From positions 390,833 through 454,832 of the forward strand of contig NZ_PDWS01000001.1 in the NCBI RefSeq assembly GCF_010093305.1: a stretch of 64,000 bases of DNA, given 5' to 3'. The translations under genes were made by a program, and so were the position numbers. This DNA is from Pseudoxanthomonas sacheonensis. GTDB lineage: Bacteria > Pseudomonadota > Gammaproteobacteria > Xanthomonadales > Xanthomonadaceae. The notes beneath the pieces were generated by a model. The model saw only the letters and a list, made by a program, of their open reading frames with translations. It did no database searches and was not told the DNA's origin. Below, one piece after another: positions 24,984-33,119 of this stretch; the first letter of the stretch is position 1, and each line of letters opens with the position of its first letter.

Positions 24984-25604
24984 ATGGCCAATGATGGGGT
25001 CAATGAGCCTGTAAATACGGGCCGACGCCGGTTCCTGACCGCGACCACGGCTGTGGTGGGTGCGGTGGGGGCCGGGTTTGTAGCAGTACCGTTCATCAAG
25101 TCGTGGAACCCGAGCGCGCAGGCCAAGCTGGCCGGCGCCCCGGTGACCGCCGACCTGACCGGCTTGCAGGAAGGGCAGCGCCTGGTCCTGGAATGGCGCG
25201 GCCAGCCGATCTGGATCGTCAAGCGCTCCAAGGCGATCCTGGACGCGCTGCCGACCCTCGACAGCCGCCTGCGCGATCCCGAGTCGGCCAACAAGGACCA
25301 GCAGCCCGAGTACGTGCTGAAGGGCAATCCGGAGTTCCGTTCGGTCAAGCCGGAGATTTCCGTGCTGGTCGGCCTGTGCACGCACCTGGGCTGCTCGCCG
25401 GAAATGGCCGCCGAGATCAAACCCGAGCCCTACGACCCCGACTGGAAGGGCGGCTATTTCTGCCCCTGCCACAAGTCGCGTTTCGACATGTCCGGACGCG
25501 TCTTCCAGGGCGTTCCCGCACCGATCAACCTGCTGGTGCCGCCGCACTACTATCAGGACGACAACACCATCGTGGTCGGCCTGGATCCGAAGGGGACTGC
25601 GTAA
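24984..25604 (+). CDS. petA: Ubiquinol-cytochrome c reductase Rieske iron-sulfur subunit
   Basis: A 206-residue subunit of the cytochrome bc1 complex, which passes electrons from ubiquinol to cytochrome c1. The start at 24984 has a GGAG ribosome-binding site seven bases upstream. The N-terminus carries a twin-arginine type signal anchor (GRRRFLTATTAVVGAVGAG). The 2Fe-2S ligands sit in CTHLGC (132-137) and CPCH (160-163). Heads the petA-petB-petC operon: 3 bp separate it from petB. Confidence 0.97.
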   Translation: MANDGVNEPVNTGRRRFLTATTAVVGAVGAGFVAVPFIKSWNPSAQAKLAGAPVTADLTGLQEGQRLVLEWRGQPIWIVKRSKAILDALPTLDSRLRDPESANKDQQPEYVLKGNPEFRSVKPEISVLVGLCTHLGCSPEMAAEIKPEPYDPDWKGGYFCPCHKSRFDMSGRVFQGVPAPINLLVPPHYYQDDNTIVVGLDPKGTA

Positions 25605-25607
25605 GCC

Positions 25608-26870
25608 ATGTCGAAGAACATCCTCCTCCGCACCGCCGACGGCGTCTGGGACTGGTTCACCGCGCGCGCGCCGGGCTTCATGCCCGTGTACCGCAAGCAC
25701 ATGACCGAGTACTACGCGCCGAAGAACTTCAACTTCTGGTACTACATGGGCTCGCTGGCCCTGCTGGTGCTGGTCAACCAGATCGTCACCGGCATCTTCC
25801 TGACGATGCACTTCAAGCCGTCCGCGGCCGAGGCGTTCTCGTCGGTCGAGTACATCATGCGCGACGTCGAGTGGGGCTGGCTGATCCGCTACATGCACAG
25901 CACCGGCGCCTCGCTGTTCTTCATCGTGGTCTACCTGCACATGTTCCGCGGCCTGATGTACGGCAGCTACCAGAAGCCGCGCGAGCTGGTGTGGATCCTG
26001 GGCATGCTGATCTATCTGGTGCTGATGGCCGAAGCCTTCATGGGCTACGTGCTGCCGTGGGGCCAGATGTCGTTCTGGGGCGCGAAGGTCATCATCTCGC
26101 TGTTCGGCGCCATTCCGGTGATCGGCAACGGCCTGACCGAATGGATCATGGGCGATTACCTGCCCGGCGACGCCACTCTCAACCGCTTCTTCGCGTTGCA
26201 CGTGATCGCCATGCCGCTGGTGCTGCTGCTGCTGGTGGTGCTGCACCTGGGCGCGCTGCATGAGGTGGGTTCCAACAACCCCGACGGCGTGGACATCAAG
26301 TACGGTCCCAAGGGCAACCGCTGGGATGCGACCAAGCCGGCCGACGGCATTCCGTTCCACCCGTACTACACGGTCAAGGACCTGGTGGGCGTGGGCTTCC
26401 TGCTGATCATCGCCGCGTTCATCATCTTCTTCGCACCGGCGTTCGGCGGCTGGTTCCTGGAGCACGACAACTTCACCGAGGCCAACCGCCTGGTGACGCC
26501 GGCGCACATCAAGCCGGTCTGGTACTACACCCCGTACTACGCGATGTTGCGGGTCATTCCCCACAAGTTGAGCGGCGTCCTGGTGATGTTCTCGGCGATC
26601 GCCATCCTGTTCCTGGTGCCGTGGCTGGACAAGGCCAAGGTGAAGTCGGTGCGCTACCGCGGCTGGATCTCCAAGGTCGCGCTGGGCGTGCTGGCCATCA
26701 GCTTCGTCTGGCTGGGCAAGATCGGCGCCGGTCCGGGTACCGATCCGGTCGAAACCATCATCGGCCGCGTGCTGACCTTCCTCTACTTCGCTTTCTTCAT
26801 CACCATGCCGCTATGGACCAAGCTAGACAAGACCAAGCCGGTGCCGGAACGGGTGACGACGCATGACTAA
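25608..26870 (+). CDS. petB: Cytochrome b subunit of the bc1 complex
   Basis: A 420-residue integral membrane subunit with eight expected helices. It binds hemes bL and bH and forms the quinol oxidation and reduction sites. Visible hallmarks are RYMHSTGASLFFIVVYLHMF (first heme-ligand helix), VLPWGQMSFWGAKVI (cd region after helix C), HVIAMPLVLLLLVVLHLG (second heme-ligand helix) and the Qo-site motif variant in KPVWYYTPYYAMLRVIPHK. It overlaps petC by 8 bp, so the two are coupled. Confidence 0.97.
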   Translation: MSKNILLRTADGVWDWFTARAPGFMPVYRKHMTEYYAPKNFNFWYYMGSLALLVLVNQIVTGIFLTMHFKPSAAEAFSSVEYIMRDVEWGWLIRYMHSTGASLFFIVVYLHMFRGLMYGSYQKPRELVWILGMLIYLVLMAEAFMGYVLPWGQMSFWGAKVIISLFGAIPVIGNGLTEWIMGDYLPGDATLNRFFALHVIAMPLVLLLLVVLHLGALHEVGSNNPDGVDIKYGPKGNRWDATKPADGIPFHPYYTVKDLVGVGFLLIIAAFIIFFAPAFGGWFLEHDNFTEANRLVTPAHIKPVWYYTPYYAMLRVIPHKLSGVLVMFSAIAILFLVPWLDKAKVKSVRYRGWISKVALGVLAISFVWLGKIGAGPGTDPVETIIGRVLTFLYFAFFITMPLWTKLDKTKPVPERVTTHD

Positions 26871-27606
26871 GAATTTCCTTTCGCGCCTGGCGGTTTTCAC
26901 TGGCGGCATGCTGCTGTCGCTTTCGGCGTTCGCTTCCGAAGGCGGCGACACCCTGCAGGCCGGCAACGACCTCAGCGACCGCGCCTCGCTGCAACGCGGC
27001 GCGCAGCTGTACATGAACTACTGCTCCGGCTGCCACTCGCTCAAGTACCTGCGCTATTCGCGCATGGCCGAGGACCTGGGCCTGAGCGAAGAAGAGGTGA
27101 TGACCAACCTCAACTTCACCGGCGCCAAGTTCGGCGAGCAGATCAAGGTGTCGATGCCGCACGACCCGGCCACCAAGTGGTTCGGCAAGATGCCGCCCGA
27201 TCTGAGCCTGATCGCGCGCGTGCGCGGCAGCGACTGGATCTATACCTATCTGAAGTCGTTCTACCTGGACGAAAGCCGTCCGCTGGGCTGGAACAACAAG
27301 CTGTTCCCGAACGCGTCCATGCCCAATCCGCTGTGGCAGATGCAAGGTCTGCAGCATGCCGAATTGAGCAAGCCGGACGCTGCCGGCGAGCGCCATGTCG
27401 AGGCTTTGAAGGTGACGCAGCCGGGTACGCAGACCCCGGCCCAGTTCGACCAGACCGCGCGAGACATCACCAACTTCCTCGAGTACGCCGGCGAACCTGC
27501 CGCCCTCAAGCGCCAGAGCATGGGCGTGTGGGTGGTCCTGTTCCTGGTGGCGCTCACCTTCCTGGCCTTCCTGCTCAAGCAGGAATACTGGAAAGACGTG
27601 CACTAA
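26863..27606 (+). CDS. petC: Cytochrome c1 subunit of the bc1 complex
   Basis: A 247-residue c-type cytochrome. The signal peptide ends near AFA (residue 24), the heme site is CSGCH (54-58) in LYMNYCSGCHSLKYLRYSRM, and the C-terminal membrane anchor is WVVLFLVALTFLAFLLKQEY. The distal Met ligand probably lies in the FPNASMPNPLWQMQGL region. It accepts electrons from the Rieske protein. Last gene of petABC; sspA follows after ~150 bp in which I see nothing definite. Confidence 0.96.
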   Translation: MTKNFLSRLAVFTGGMLLSLSAFASEGGDTLQAGNDLSDRASLQRGAQLYMNYCSGCHSLKYLRYSRMAEDLGLSEEEVMTNLNFTGAKFGEQIKVSMPHDPATKWFGKMPPDLSLIARVRGSDWIYTYLKSFYLDESRPLGWNNKLFPNASMPNPLWQMQGLQHAELSKPDAAGERHVEALKVTQPGTQTPAQFDQTARDITNFLEYAGEPAALKRQSMGVWVVLFLVALTFLAFLLKQEYWKDVH

Positions 27607-27759
27607 GCGTAGCTTTCCGCCGGCCCGCGCTTGCGCGGGTCACGAGGCAGGCCGGAGAGCAGGCCTGGCGGAGAGATTACGTACTCGGGGCCGTGGCGAC
27701 CGTCAGCAGAGGGCTGGCGGCGTCGATGCGATCGGCGGTTCCGGTCGTCGGAGAGCCTG

Positions 27760-28395
27760 ATGGCTGCGAGTCCGCGTATGCGAAATACCTTGACGTTGTT
27801 TTCTTCCACCGATGACGTGCTGTGCCACCGCGTACGGCTGGTGCTCGCCGCCAAGGGCGTGACCTACGACCTGGTACCGGTGGATGCGCAGAACCCGCCC
27901 GAAGACCTGATAGACCTCAACCCCTACCATTCCGTGCCCACCCTGGTGGAGCGCGATCTGGTGCTGTACGCCGCCTCGGTGGTCAGCGAATACCTGGACG
28001 AGCGCTATCCGCACCCGCCGCTGATGCCGGTCGACCCGCTTTCCCGCGCGCGCCTGCGCCTGGCCATGCTGCGTATCGAGCACGACTGGGTGCCGCAGGT
28101 GCAGGCCATCCAACTGGGCAACAAGGCCCAGGCCGAAGCCGGCCGCAAGCGCCTGAAGGAACTGCTCACTGCCTCGGTGCCGCTGTTCAAGGCCAGCAAG
28201 TTCTTCCTCAATCCGGAAATGAGCCTGGCCGACTGTGCCATGGCGCCGATCATCTGGCGCCTGCCGTCGCTGGATATTCCGCTGCCCAAGGACGGCAAAT
28301 CCATCGAGGATTACGGCAACCGTATCTTCCGTAATCCGGGGTTCCTGCGCAGCCTGACCGAACAGGAAAAGCGCCTGCGCGAGATTCCGGCATAA
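27760..28395 (+). CDS. sspA: Stringent starvation protein A (RNA polymerase-associated)
   Basis: A 211-residue glutathione-S-transferase-fold protein that binds RNA polymerase and acts in stress and acid survival. The GST N-domain is visible as NTLTLFSSTDDVLCHRVRLV and LNPYHSVPTLVERDLVLYAA, and the helical C-domain from about residue 85 (PHPPLMPVDPLSRARLRLA). The ATG at 27760 has a GGAG site seven bases upstream; the longer open frame upstream is not protein-like. Placement after petABC and before sspB is the usual order in beta- and gammaproteobacteria. Confidence 0.94.
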   Translation: MAASPRMRNTLTLFSSTDDVLCHRVRLVLAAKGVTYDLVPVDAQNPPEDLIDLNPYHSVPTLVERDLVLYAASVVSEYLDERYPHPPLMPVDPLSRARLRLAMLRIEHDWVPQVQAIQLGNKAQAEAGRKRLKELLTASVPLFKASKFFLNPEMSLADCAMAPIIWRLPSLDIPLPKDGKSIEDYGNRIFRNPGFLRSLTEQEKRLREIPA

Positions 28396-28402
28396 AGGCC
28401 GG

Positions 28403-28526
28403 GATTCGTGATTCGGGATTGGTGATTAGAAGTACAGCGCGCATTGGAACGTCACCTATCATTACCTTGCGCGAAAATTCCAGGCAGGCAAACGTGGTTT
28501 TTGCGAATCTCAAATCCCGAATCCCA
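28403..28526. repeat. Facing arrays of GGGATTC/GGGAATC heptamers
   Basis: The left half (28403-28431) repeats GGGATTCGTGATTCGGGATT-like units; the right half (28503-28526) has the complementary AATCCCGAATCCC run. Together they could form a loose hairpin between sspA and sspB. The same heptamer family occurs around and inside pheT. Confidence 0.7.
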
Positions 28527-28531
28527 GCTCC

Positions 28532-28966
28532 ATGACCGACGAAACGCCGCGCATGACCAGCCATCGTCCGTACCTGCTGCGGGCGCTGTCGCAGTGGATC
28601 GCGGACAACGACATGACCCCGCATCTGCTGGTCGACGCGACCCAGCCGGGTGTGCAGGTCCCTCCCAGCGCGGTCAAGGAAGGCAAGGTGGTGTTGAACA
28701 TCGCCGAACGCGCGGTGGTGCGGTTGCAGATAGACAACCATTCGGTGAGTTTCAGCGCGCGCTTCGGCGGCGTCAGCTATCCGGTGCTGGTGCCCATTTC
28801 GGCGGTGCTGGCGATCTACGCGCGCGAAACCGGGCAGGGCATGGCGCTGCCGGACGATATCGCAGGGGCGACAGGACCGGAGGGCGACGATGAGCCACCT
28901 TCGCCGACGACTCCCGCCGAAGACGCGCCCGCTGGGAAGCGCCCCCATCTGCGCGTAGTGAAGTAA
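28532..28966 (+). CDS. sspB: ClpXP protease specificity-enhancing factor SspB
   Basis: A 144-residue adaptor that hands ssrA-tagged proteins to ClpXP. The conserved core is RPYLLRALSQWIADNDMTPH and INIAERAV-like LNIAERAVVRLQIDNHSVSF, followed by SARFGGVSYPVLVPISAVLA. An acidic, Pro/Thr-rich linker leads to the C-terminal ClpX-binding peptide RPHLRVVK. A start at the next Met (28553, MTSHRPYLL) is also possible. Downstream of sspA, separated by heptamer repeats. Confidence 0.95.
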   Translation: MTDETPRMTSHRPYLLRALSQWIADNDMTPHLLVDATQPGVQVPPSAVKEGKVVLNIAERAVVRLQIDNHSVSFSARFGGVSYPVLVPISAVLAIYARETGQGMALPDDIAGATGPEGDDEPPSPTTPAEDAPAGKRPHLRVVK

Positions 28967-28978
28967 CCGAATTCCCTG

Positions 28979-29054
28979 TGTAGGAGCGGGCCCTGCCCGC
29001 GATGCCCTTACGCGGAAACCATGAAAAGCGTCGCGGGCAGGGCCCGCTCCTACA
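28979..29054. repeat. Perfect inverted GTAG-type REP pair
   Basis: Two perfect 24-bp arms (28979-29002 and 29031-29054), core GTAGGAGCGGGCCCTGCCCG, same family as 9533-9604. Lies between the convergent sspB and DUF3301 genes. Confidence 0.93.
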
Positions 29055-29062
29055 GGGCGTGG

Positions 29063-29392
29063 TCAGTGCAGATTGATCGGCGAGACCGAGGGCCTCGCAG
29101 GCCCGATGAACGACACCAACTTTTCGCCGCGCAACACCATTCTCCCCACATGGCGGTCGACGCCGTCGTAGGAGTATTCGAAGCGGAAGCTGCGTTCGAA
29201 ACCCAGGCGCCCGTCCTCATTGCGGCGCACTCTGATACCCGCGGCGTGCACGGACTCGTCCAGCCACATGACCTGCGCGGCCACGCAGGCGTCGCGGCCC
29301 AGCTGTTTGGCATGCTCGGCGGCGGCGCGCGCTGCGTTCCAGTACGCGAAAACGGCGGCGCCGGCGATCATCAGCAGAATGAGCGAAGGCAT
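29063..29392 (-). CDS. DUF3301 family protein
   Basis: A 109-residue protein with one N-terminal membrane helix (MPSLILLMIAGAAVFAYWNA) and a soluble domain with RDACVAAQVMWLDESVHAAG and FRFEYSYDGVDRHVGRMVLR, typical of DUF3301. The family is common in gammaproteobacteria and has no known function. It starts six bases after the nadC stop on the same strand and so is probably cotranscribed with nadC. Confidence 0.85.
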   Translation of the reverse strand: MPSLILLMIAGAAVFAYWNAARAAAEHAKQLGRDACVAAQVMWLDESVHAAGIRVRRNEDGRLGFERSFRFEYSYDGVDRHVGRMVLRGEKLVSFIGPARPSVSPINLH

Positions 29393-29398
29393 GGACGA

Positions 29399-30253
29399 TC
29401 AGCGCGGCGCAGGGCCGAGCTTCAACGACAGGTCGATGGCGTGCACATGCTTGGTCAGGCCGCCGACGGAGATGCAATCCACGCCGTCCTCGGCGATGCT
29501 TCGTACCGTTTCCAGGCTGACGCCGCCGGAGACCTCCAGCGGAATCCTGCCATCGGCGATGCGCACCGCTTCGCGGCGCGTGGCGGCATCGAAGTCGTCG
29601 ATGAGGATGCGGTCGCAACCCGCTTGCAGCGCCTCCTGCAATTGCGCCAGGGTTTCGACTTCCACCACCAGAGGCAGTTCGGGTTGCGCCGCACGCGCCG
29701 CGCGCACCGCCGCAGTCAGCGAGCCCGCCGCGCGGATGTGGTTTTCCTTCAGCATCACCGTATCGAACAGACCGATGCGGTGGTTGCTGCCGCCGCCGCA
29801 ACGCACTGCGTATTTCTGGGCCAAACGAAGACCGGGAATGGTCTTGCGGGTATCCAGGATCTTCGCGCGGGTGCCGCGCACCGCCTCCACGTAAGCCGCC
29901 GTCGTAGTGGCCGTACCTGAAAGGGTCTGCATGAAGTTCAGACTCGCCCGTTCGCCGCTGACCAAGGCGCGTGCGCGGCCCGACAACGTGGCCAGGACGG
30001 TGCCGGCTTGCACGCGGTCGCCTTCCTGCACGCGCCAATCGATTCCCACGGCCGGGTCCAGCGCGCGATGACAGGCGTCGAACCAGGGCCGTCCGGCGAC
30101 CACAGCGTCTTCCTTGCACAGCAGGTAGGCGATGTCGGCCACATCCGGCAACAACGCGGCGGTCACGTCTCCGCTGCCCAGGTCCTCGGCCAGCGCGTGC
30201 GCCACGTCCTGGGCAATGACTTCCGCGGGCGGCGGGGAGAAATCGCGCGGCAT
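29399..30253 (-). CDS. nadC: Nicotinate-nucleotide pyrophosphorylase (quinolinate phosphoribosyltransferase)
   Basis: A 284-residue enzyme that converts quinolinate and PRPP to nicotinate mononucleotide in de novo NAD synthesis. Motifs: ASLNFMQTLSGTATTTAAYV, the substrate-binding DTRKTIPGLRLAQKYAVRCG, GGSNHRIGLFDTVMLKENHI and LEVSGGVSLETVRSIAEDGV. The ATG at 30253 overlaps the stop of the upstream Trm112-like gene by one base (TGATG), so translation is coupled. Confidence 0.96.
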   Translation of the reverse strand: MPRDFSPPPAEVIAQDVAHALAEDLGSGDVTAALLPDVADIAYLLCKEDAVVAGRPWFDACHRALDPAVGIDWRVQEGDRVQAGTVLATLSGRARALVSGERASLNFMQTLSGTATTTAAYVEAVRGTRAKILDTRKTIPGLRLAQKYAVRCGGGSNHRIGLFDTVMLKENHIRAAGSLTAAVRAARAAQPELPLVVEVETLAQLQEALQAGCDRILIDDFDAATRREAVRIADGRIPLEVSGGVSLETVRSIAEDGVDCISVGGLTKHVHAIDLSLKLGPAPR

Positions 30254-30519
30254 CAGGCAGGAAAGCCTTCGATCTGCGAGGTGGCGATGGCTTCTTCGGC
30301 CAGCAGTACCGGGATGCCGTCGTCGACGCGGTAGACCGTCTTGCGGTCGCGGGTCAGCAGGGCTTCGCGCAGCGGTTCGGCCTGCACGGTGTCGTCGGCG
30401 CGCTTGACGCCGCCCGCGCCGATGGCGCGGTTCAACGCATCCAGGCCTTGCGAGTCGAGCAGGGCCAGCGACTGGCGCGTGGTGGGGCAGCACAGGATAT
30501 CGAGCAATTTGCGGTCCAT
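30253..30519 (-). CDS. Trm112/YcaR-like zinc-ribbon family protein
   Basis: An 88-residue protein beginning MDRKLLDILCCPTTRQSLAL, the Trm112-type N-terminus, and ending with VYRVDDGIPVLLAEEAI, its conserved C-terminal strand. Eukaryotic Trm112 activates methyltransferases; bacterial short forms lack a proven role. Only one part of the usual Cys pairs (CC at 10-11) is evident, so metal binding is doubtful. Coupled to nadC downstream and divergent from purE. Confidence 0.85.
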   Translation of the reverse strand: MDRKLLDILCCPTTRQSLALLDSQGLDALNRAIGAGGVKRADDTVQAEPLREALLTRDRKTVYRVDDGIPVLLAEEAIATSQIEGFPA

Positions 30520-30547
30520 TCGTCCGTAGTCGAGCGGGAAGATGCCC

Positions 30548-30553
30548 TAGAAT
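30548..30553 (+). promoter_or_regulatory. Possible -10 box of purE
   Basis: TAGAAT matches a sigma-70 -10 element 80 bp before purE. No good -35 hexamer sits 16-18 bp upstream, so this is weak. Confidence 0.3.
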
Positions 30554-30589
30554 AAGCCTTTGCGACCGCAGGCAGTGAGCGCCCGTTCA

Positions 30590-30627
30590 CTTCTGAGACC
30601 CCGCTTCCGAGACTCCACTTCCGAGAG
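30590..30627 (+). repeat. Three 14-bp tandem repeats in the purE leader
   Basis: Units beginning at 30590, 30604 and 30618 share CTTCYGAGA and are spaced exactly 14 bp apart. The last unit supplies the ribosome-binding purines (GAGAGGA) before the purE ATG at 30634. Confidence 0.7.
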
Positions 30628-30633
30628 GACGGC

Positions 30634-31164
30634 ATGACCGCCACAGTTCCCAGCCCGTTGGTCGGCATCGTGATGGGCTCCCGTTCCGACTGGGAAACCA
30701 TGCAGCATGCCGCGCAGAAACTCGATGCGCTGGGCGTGCCTTACGAAGTGAAGGTGGTTTCCGCGCACCGCACCCCCGACGTACTGTTTTCGTATGCCGA
30801 AACAGCGGCGTCGCGCGGCCTGCGCGCGATCGTCGCCGGCGCCGGCGGCGCCGCGCACCTGCCGGGCATGCTGGCGGCCAAGACCGCGGTCCCGGTGCTG
30901 GGCGTGCCGGTGCAGTCGAAGGCGCTCAACGGGATGGACTCGCTGCTGTCGATCGTGCAGATGCCGGCCGGCATTCCCGTGGCCACTTTCGCGATCGGCA
31001 ATGCCGGCGCGTCCAACGCGGCTTTGTTCGCGGCCGCATTGCTGGCGCCGCAATACCCCGACATCGCCAGCGCGCTGGATGCGTTCCGCAGCAGGCAGAG
31101 CGACGAAGTGTCGGCCAACGACGATCCGCGGCTGCCCGTATCGGCCGGCTCCGGACAGCCGTAA
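30634..31164 (+). CDS. purE: N5-carboxyaminoimidazole ribonucleotide mutase
   Basis: A 176-residue enzyme of de novo purine synthesis that converts N5-CAIR to CAIR. Motifs: [20 protein letters not shown] (phosphate-binding), [18 protein letters not shown] with the catalytic His, and [20 protein letters not shown]. Works with PurK, encoded next with a 1-bp overlap (TAATG). A ~20-residue C-terminal extension beyond the usual end is rich in Asp and Ser. Confidence 0.97.
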   Translation: MTATVPSPLVGIVMGSRSDWETMQHAAQKLDALGVPYEVKVVSAHRTPDVLFSYAETAASRGLRAIVAGAGGAAHLPGMLAAKTAVPVLGVPVQSKALNGMDSLLSIVQMPAGIPVATFAIGNAGASNAALFAAALLAPQYPDIASALDAFRSRQSDEVSANDDPRLPVSAGSGQP

Positions 31165-32306
31165 TGACCACCGTCGGAATATTGGGAGGCGGGCAACTGG
31201 CCCGCATGCTGGCGCTTTCCGGCGCTCCGCTGGGCTTGCGCTTCCTGGTCATGGATACCGAAGCCGATGCCTGCGCGGGCCAGTTCGCGCCGTTGCTGGT
31301 GGGCGACTACCGCGATGAAGCGGCGCTGGCCGAATTCGCCTCCAAGGTGGACGTGGCCACCTTCGATTTCGAGAACGTGCCGGCCGAAAGCGCCGAATGG
31401 CTGGCGGCGCGGGTGCCGGTATTCCCCAGCCCGCGCGCGCTGTCCGTGGCCCAGGACCGGCTGGTGGAAAAGAACCTGTTCCGCAGCCTGGGCATTCCGG
31501 TCGGCGAATACGCCGCGGTATCCACGCGCGATGGATTGGAGACGGAAGTCGCACGCATCGGCGGCCCCTGCATCCTGAAGACGCGGCGCCTGGGCTACGA
31601 CGGCAAAGGCCAGTTCCGCATCAGGTCGGCCGCCGACATCGAAGCGGCGTGGCAGGCGCTGGGCGCGCAGGCGACAACCGTGGGATTGATCGTCGAGGCC
31701 TTCATCCCCTTCCAGCGCGAATTGTCGGTAGTCGCCGTGCGCGGCCGTGACGGCGAGTTCCGCACGTGGCCGTTGACCGAGAACTGGCACGTGGACGGGG
31801 TGTTGTCCGCCAGTGTGGCGCCGGCCACCCTCGACGACGGACTGGCGCAGCTTGCCTACGGCTATGCGAACCAACTCGCCGAAGCGTTGGACTACGTGGG
31901 CGTGTTCGCGCTCGAGTTGTTCTGCAAGGACGGCCAGTGGTTGGCCAACGAAATGGCGCCGCGCGTCCACAATTCCGGGCATTGGACCATCGAAGGCGCC
32001 GAGACCTCGCAGTTCGAGAACCATCTGCGCGCCGTACTCGGCTTGCCGCTGGGCGACACGCGGATGCTGGGCCACGCCTGCATGCTCAACTGGATCGGCG
32101 AGCTGCCCGAACGCAACAGCGTGCTGGGCGAACCTGCCGGCCACTGGCACGACTACGGAAAACTACCGCGCACCGGACGCAAGGTCGGACATGCGACCTT
32201 GCGCGAAGACTCCGCAGTTGCTTTGGCTGACGCGTTGCAGCGCGTCGGCGCAACGCTTGGACGGGAATCGCAGGTCGCTTCGCCAATCGGCCGACTTGCC
32301 GATTAG
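31164..32306 (+). CDS. purK: N5-carboxyaminoimidazole ribonucleotide synthase
   Basis: A 380-residue ATP-grasp ligase that makes N5-CAIR from AIR, bicarbonate and ATP. It opens with the PurK signature VGILGGGQLARMLALSG, followed by FDFENVPAESAEWLAARVPV, the ATP-grasp strand CILKTRRLGYDGKGQFRIRS and the metal-binding ELFCKDGQWLANEMAPRVHN with SGHWTIEGAETSQFENHLRA. Second gene of purEK. It is followed by REP-like hairpins rather than a T-tailed terminator. Confidence 0.97.
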   Translation: MTTVGILGGGQLARMLALSGAPLGLRFLVMDTEADACAGQFAPLLVGDYRDEAALAEFASKVDVATFDFENVPAESAEWLAARVPVFPSPRALSVAQDRLVEKNLFRSLGIPVGEYAAVSTRDGLETEVARIGGPCILKTRRLGYDGKGQFRIRSAADIEAAWQALGAQATTVGLIVEAFIPFQRELSVVAVRGRDGEFRTWPLTENWHVDGVLSASVAPATLDDGLAQLAYGYANQLAEALDYVGVFALELFCKDGQWLANEMAPRVHNSGHWTIEGAETSQFENHLRAVLGLPLGDTRMLGHACMLNWIGELPERNSVLGEPAGHWHDYGKLPRTGRKVGHATLREDSAVALADALQRVGATLGRESQVASPIGRLAD

Positions 32307-32313
32307 GATAAAG

Positions 32314-32351
32314 CCCCTCTCCCATCGGGAGAGGGGTTGGGGTGAGGGTCC
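32314..32351 (+). repeat. CCCCTCTCCC hairpin with GGGTGAGGG tail
   Basis: CCCCTCTCCC (32314-32323) pairs with GGGAGAGGGG (32327-32336) across a 3-nt loop, followed by TTGGGGTGAGGGTCC. Smaller relatives with CCTTCTCCC lie after infC (54930) and merR (60211). It begins seven bases after purK and may end its transcript. Confidence 0.65.
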
Positions 32352-32402
32352 GGCGAAGTCCGGATGTTCTCGGCCTAAAAGATCCGCCACATCCAGGCTT
32401 CT

Positions 32403-32482
32403 CGTAGGCCGGGGCTACGTCCCCGACGCATCGCAGCGTTTCCGATTCGTCACGCGCGTCGGCCACGTAGGGCCGACCTACG
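32403..32482. repeat. Inverted pair of GTAGG REP hairpins
   Basis: Left REP GTAGGCCGGGGCTACGTCCC (then CGACGC) and right REP, read on the minus strand, GTAGGTCGGCCCTACGTGGC (then CGACGC). Each is itself a hairpin; the two differ but each keeps its own pairing. A single copy of the same family lies at 52004-52029. The 212-bp spacer 32307-32518 holds nothing else. Confidence 0.8.
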
Positions 32483-32518
32483 ATATGTTGCTACGTTAGT
32501 CGGCGTTTGTGGACCTCT

Positions 32519-32944
32519 TTACCGGCAACGACCGAACCGATCCGGCGAAGCCCCCGGCCCACCGCGCCAGCCCGGCGGATTTTCCCAGTTGGTACCGCGC
32601 CCGCCGACGGGGCCGGGCGGATTGTTGTCGAAGTCCAGCCAGCAGCGGCGGGCCTGATTCCACAAGCCGTAGCGCGGATGCCAATAGCCATAGCCGGCGT
32701 TGTAGTAATAACCGTGCTGGCTGAGGACGAATTTGTAGCGTTTGCCGTTGTGGCGGTAGTAGCGGTAATCGGGCGAAGTGCCCGGGCCGCCTTTCCACCC
32801 CGGCGGATTTTCCCAGTTGGTCCCGGGTCCCCCGACGGGGCCTGGCGGATTGTTGTCGCGGTCGCGCCTGCCTGCGAAGGCGTCGCCGGTGAAAACGGCA
32901 GCAGCCATCAGCGCGGAAACCATCAGCCATTTCGAAGCCTTCAT
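32519..32944 (-). CDS. Small secreted protein built from two copies of a Gly/Pro/Asn/Trp-rich module
   Basis: A 141-residue protein with a signal peptide (MKASKWLMVSALMAAAVFTG, cleaved near AFA) and a good ribosome-binding site (AGGAGAACGAG). The mature part is two near-identical ~30-residue modules, each containing NNPPGPVGG then GTNWENPPGW and GGPG-SPD, at about residues 30-60 and 107-137. Between them is a Tyr/His/Arg-rich segment (YRYYRHNGKRYKFVLSQHGY). No Cys pair, no lipobox. I do not recognise the family; low-complexity repeats suggest a structural or surface-binding role, but this is only a guess. Confidence 0.65.
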   Translation of the reverse strand: MKASKWLMVSALMAAAVFTGDAFAGRRDRDNNPPGPVGGPGTNWENPPGWKGGPGTSPDYRYYRHNGKRYKFVLSQHGYYYNAGYGYWHPRYGLWNQARRCWLDFDNNPPGPVGGRGTNWENPPGWRGGPGASPDRFGRCR

Positions 32945-33065
32945 CTCGTTCTCCTGTTCGTGGGAATCACGACCGGATAAACCGATGGGTATCGCTCGCG
33001 TTGACGGCCGGTTCTGCTGCGTTTGGCTCCCGTTCGGTTCGCAATCCAGCAACCGTTCATACGCC

Positions 33066-33097
33066 AAAAACAAAAGGCCGGGACATGCCCGGCCTTT
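33066..33097 (-). terminator. Intrinsic terminator of sodB
   Basis: Read on the minus strand: AAAGGCCGGG, loop CATGT, CCCGGCCTTT, then TGTTTTTGG. A 10-bp perfect stem with a T-rich tail, 23 bases beyond the sodB stop. Confidence 0.9.
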
Positions 33098-33119
33098 CGC
33101 GTCTTGCCGCAAGCCCGGC

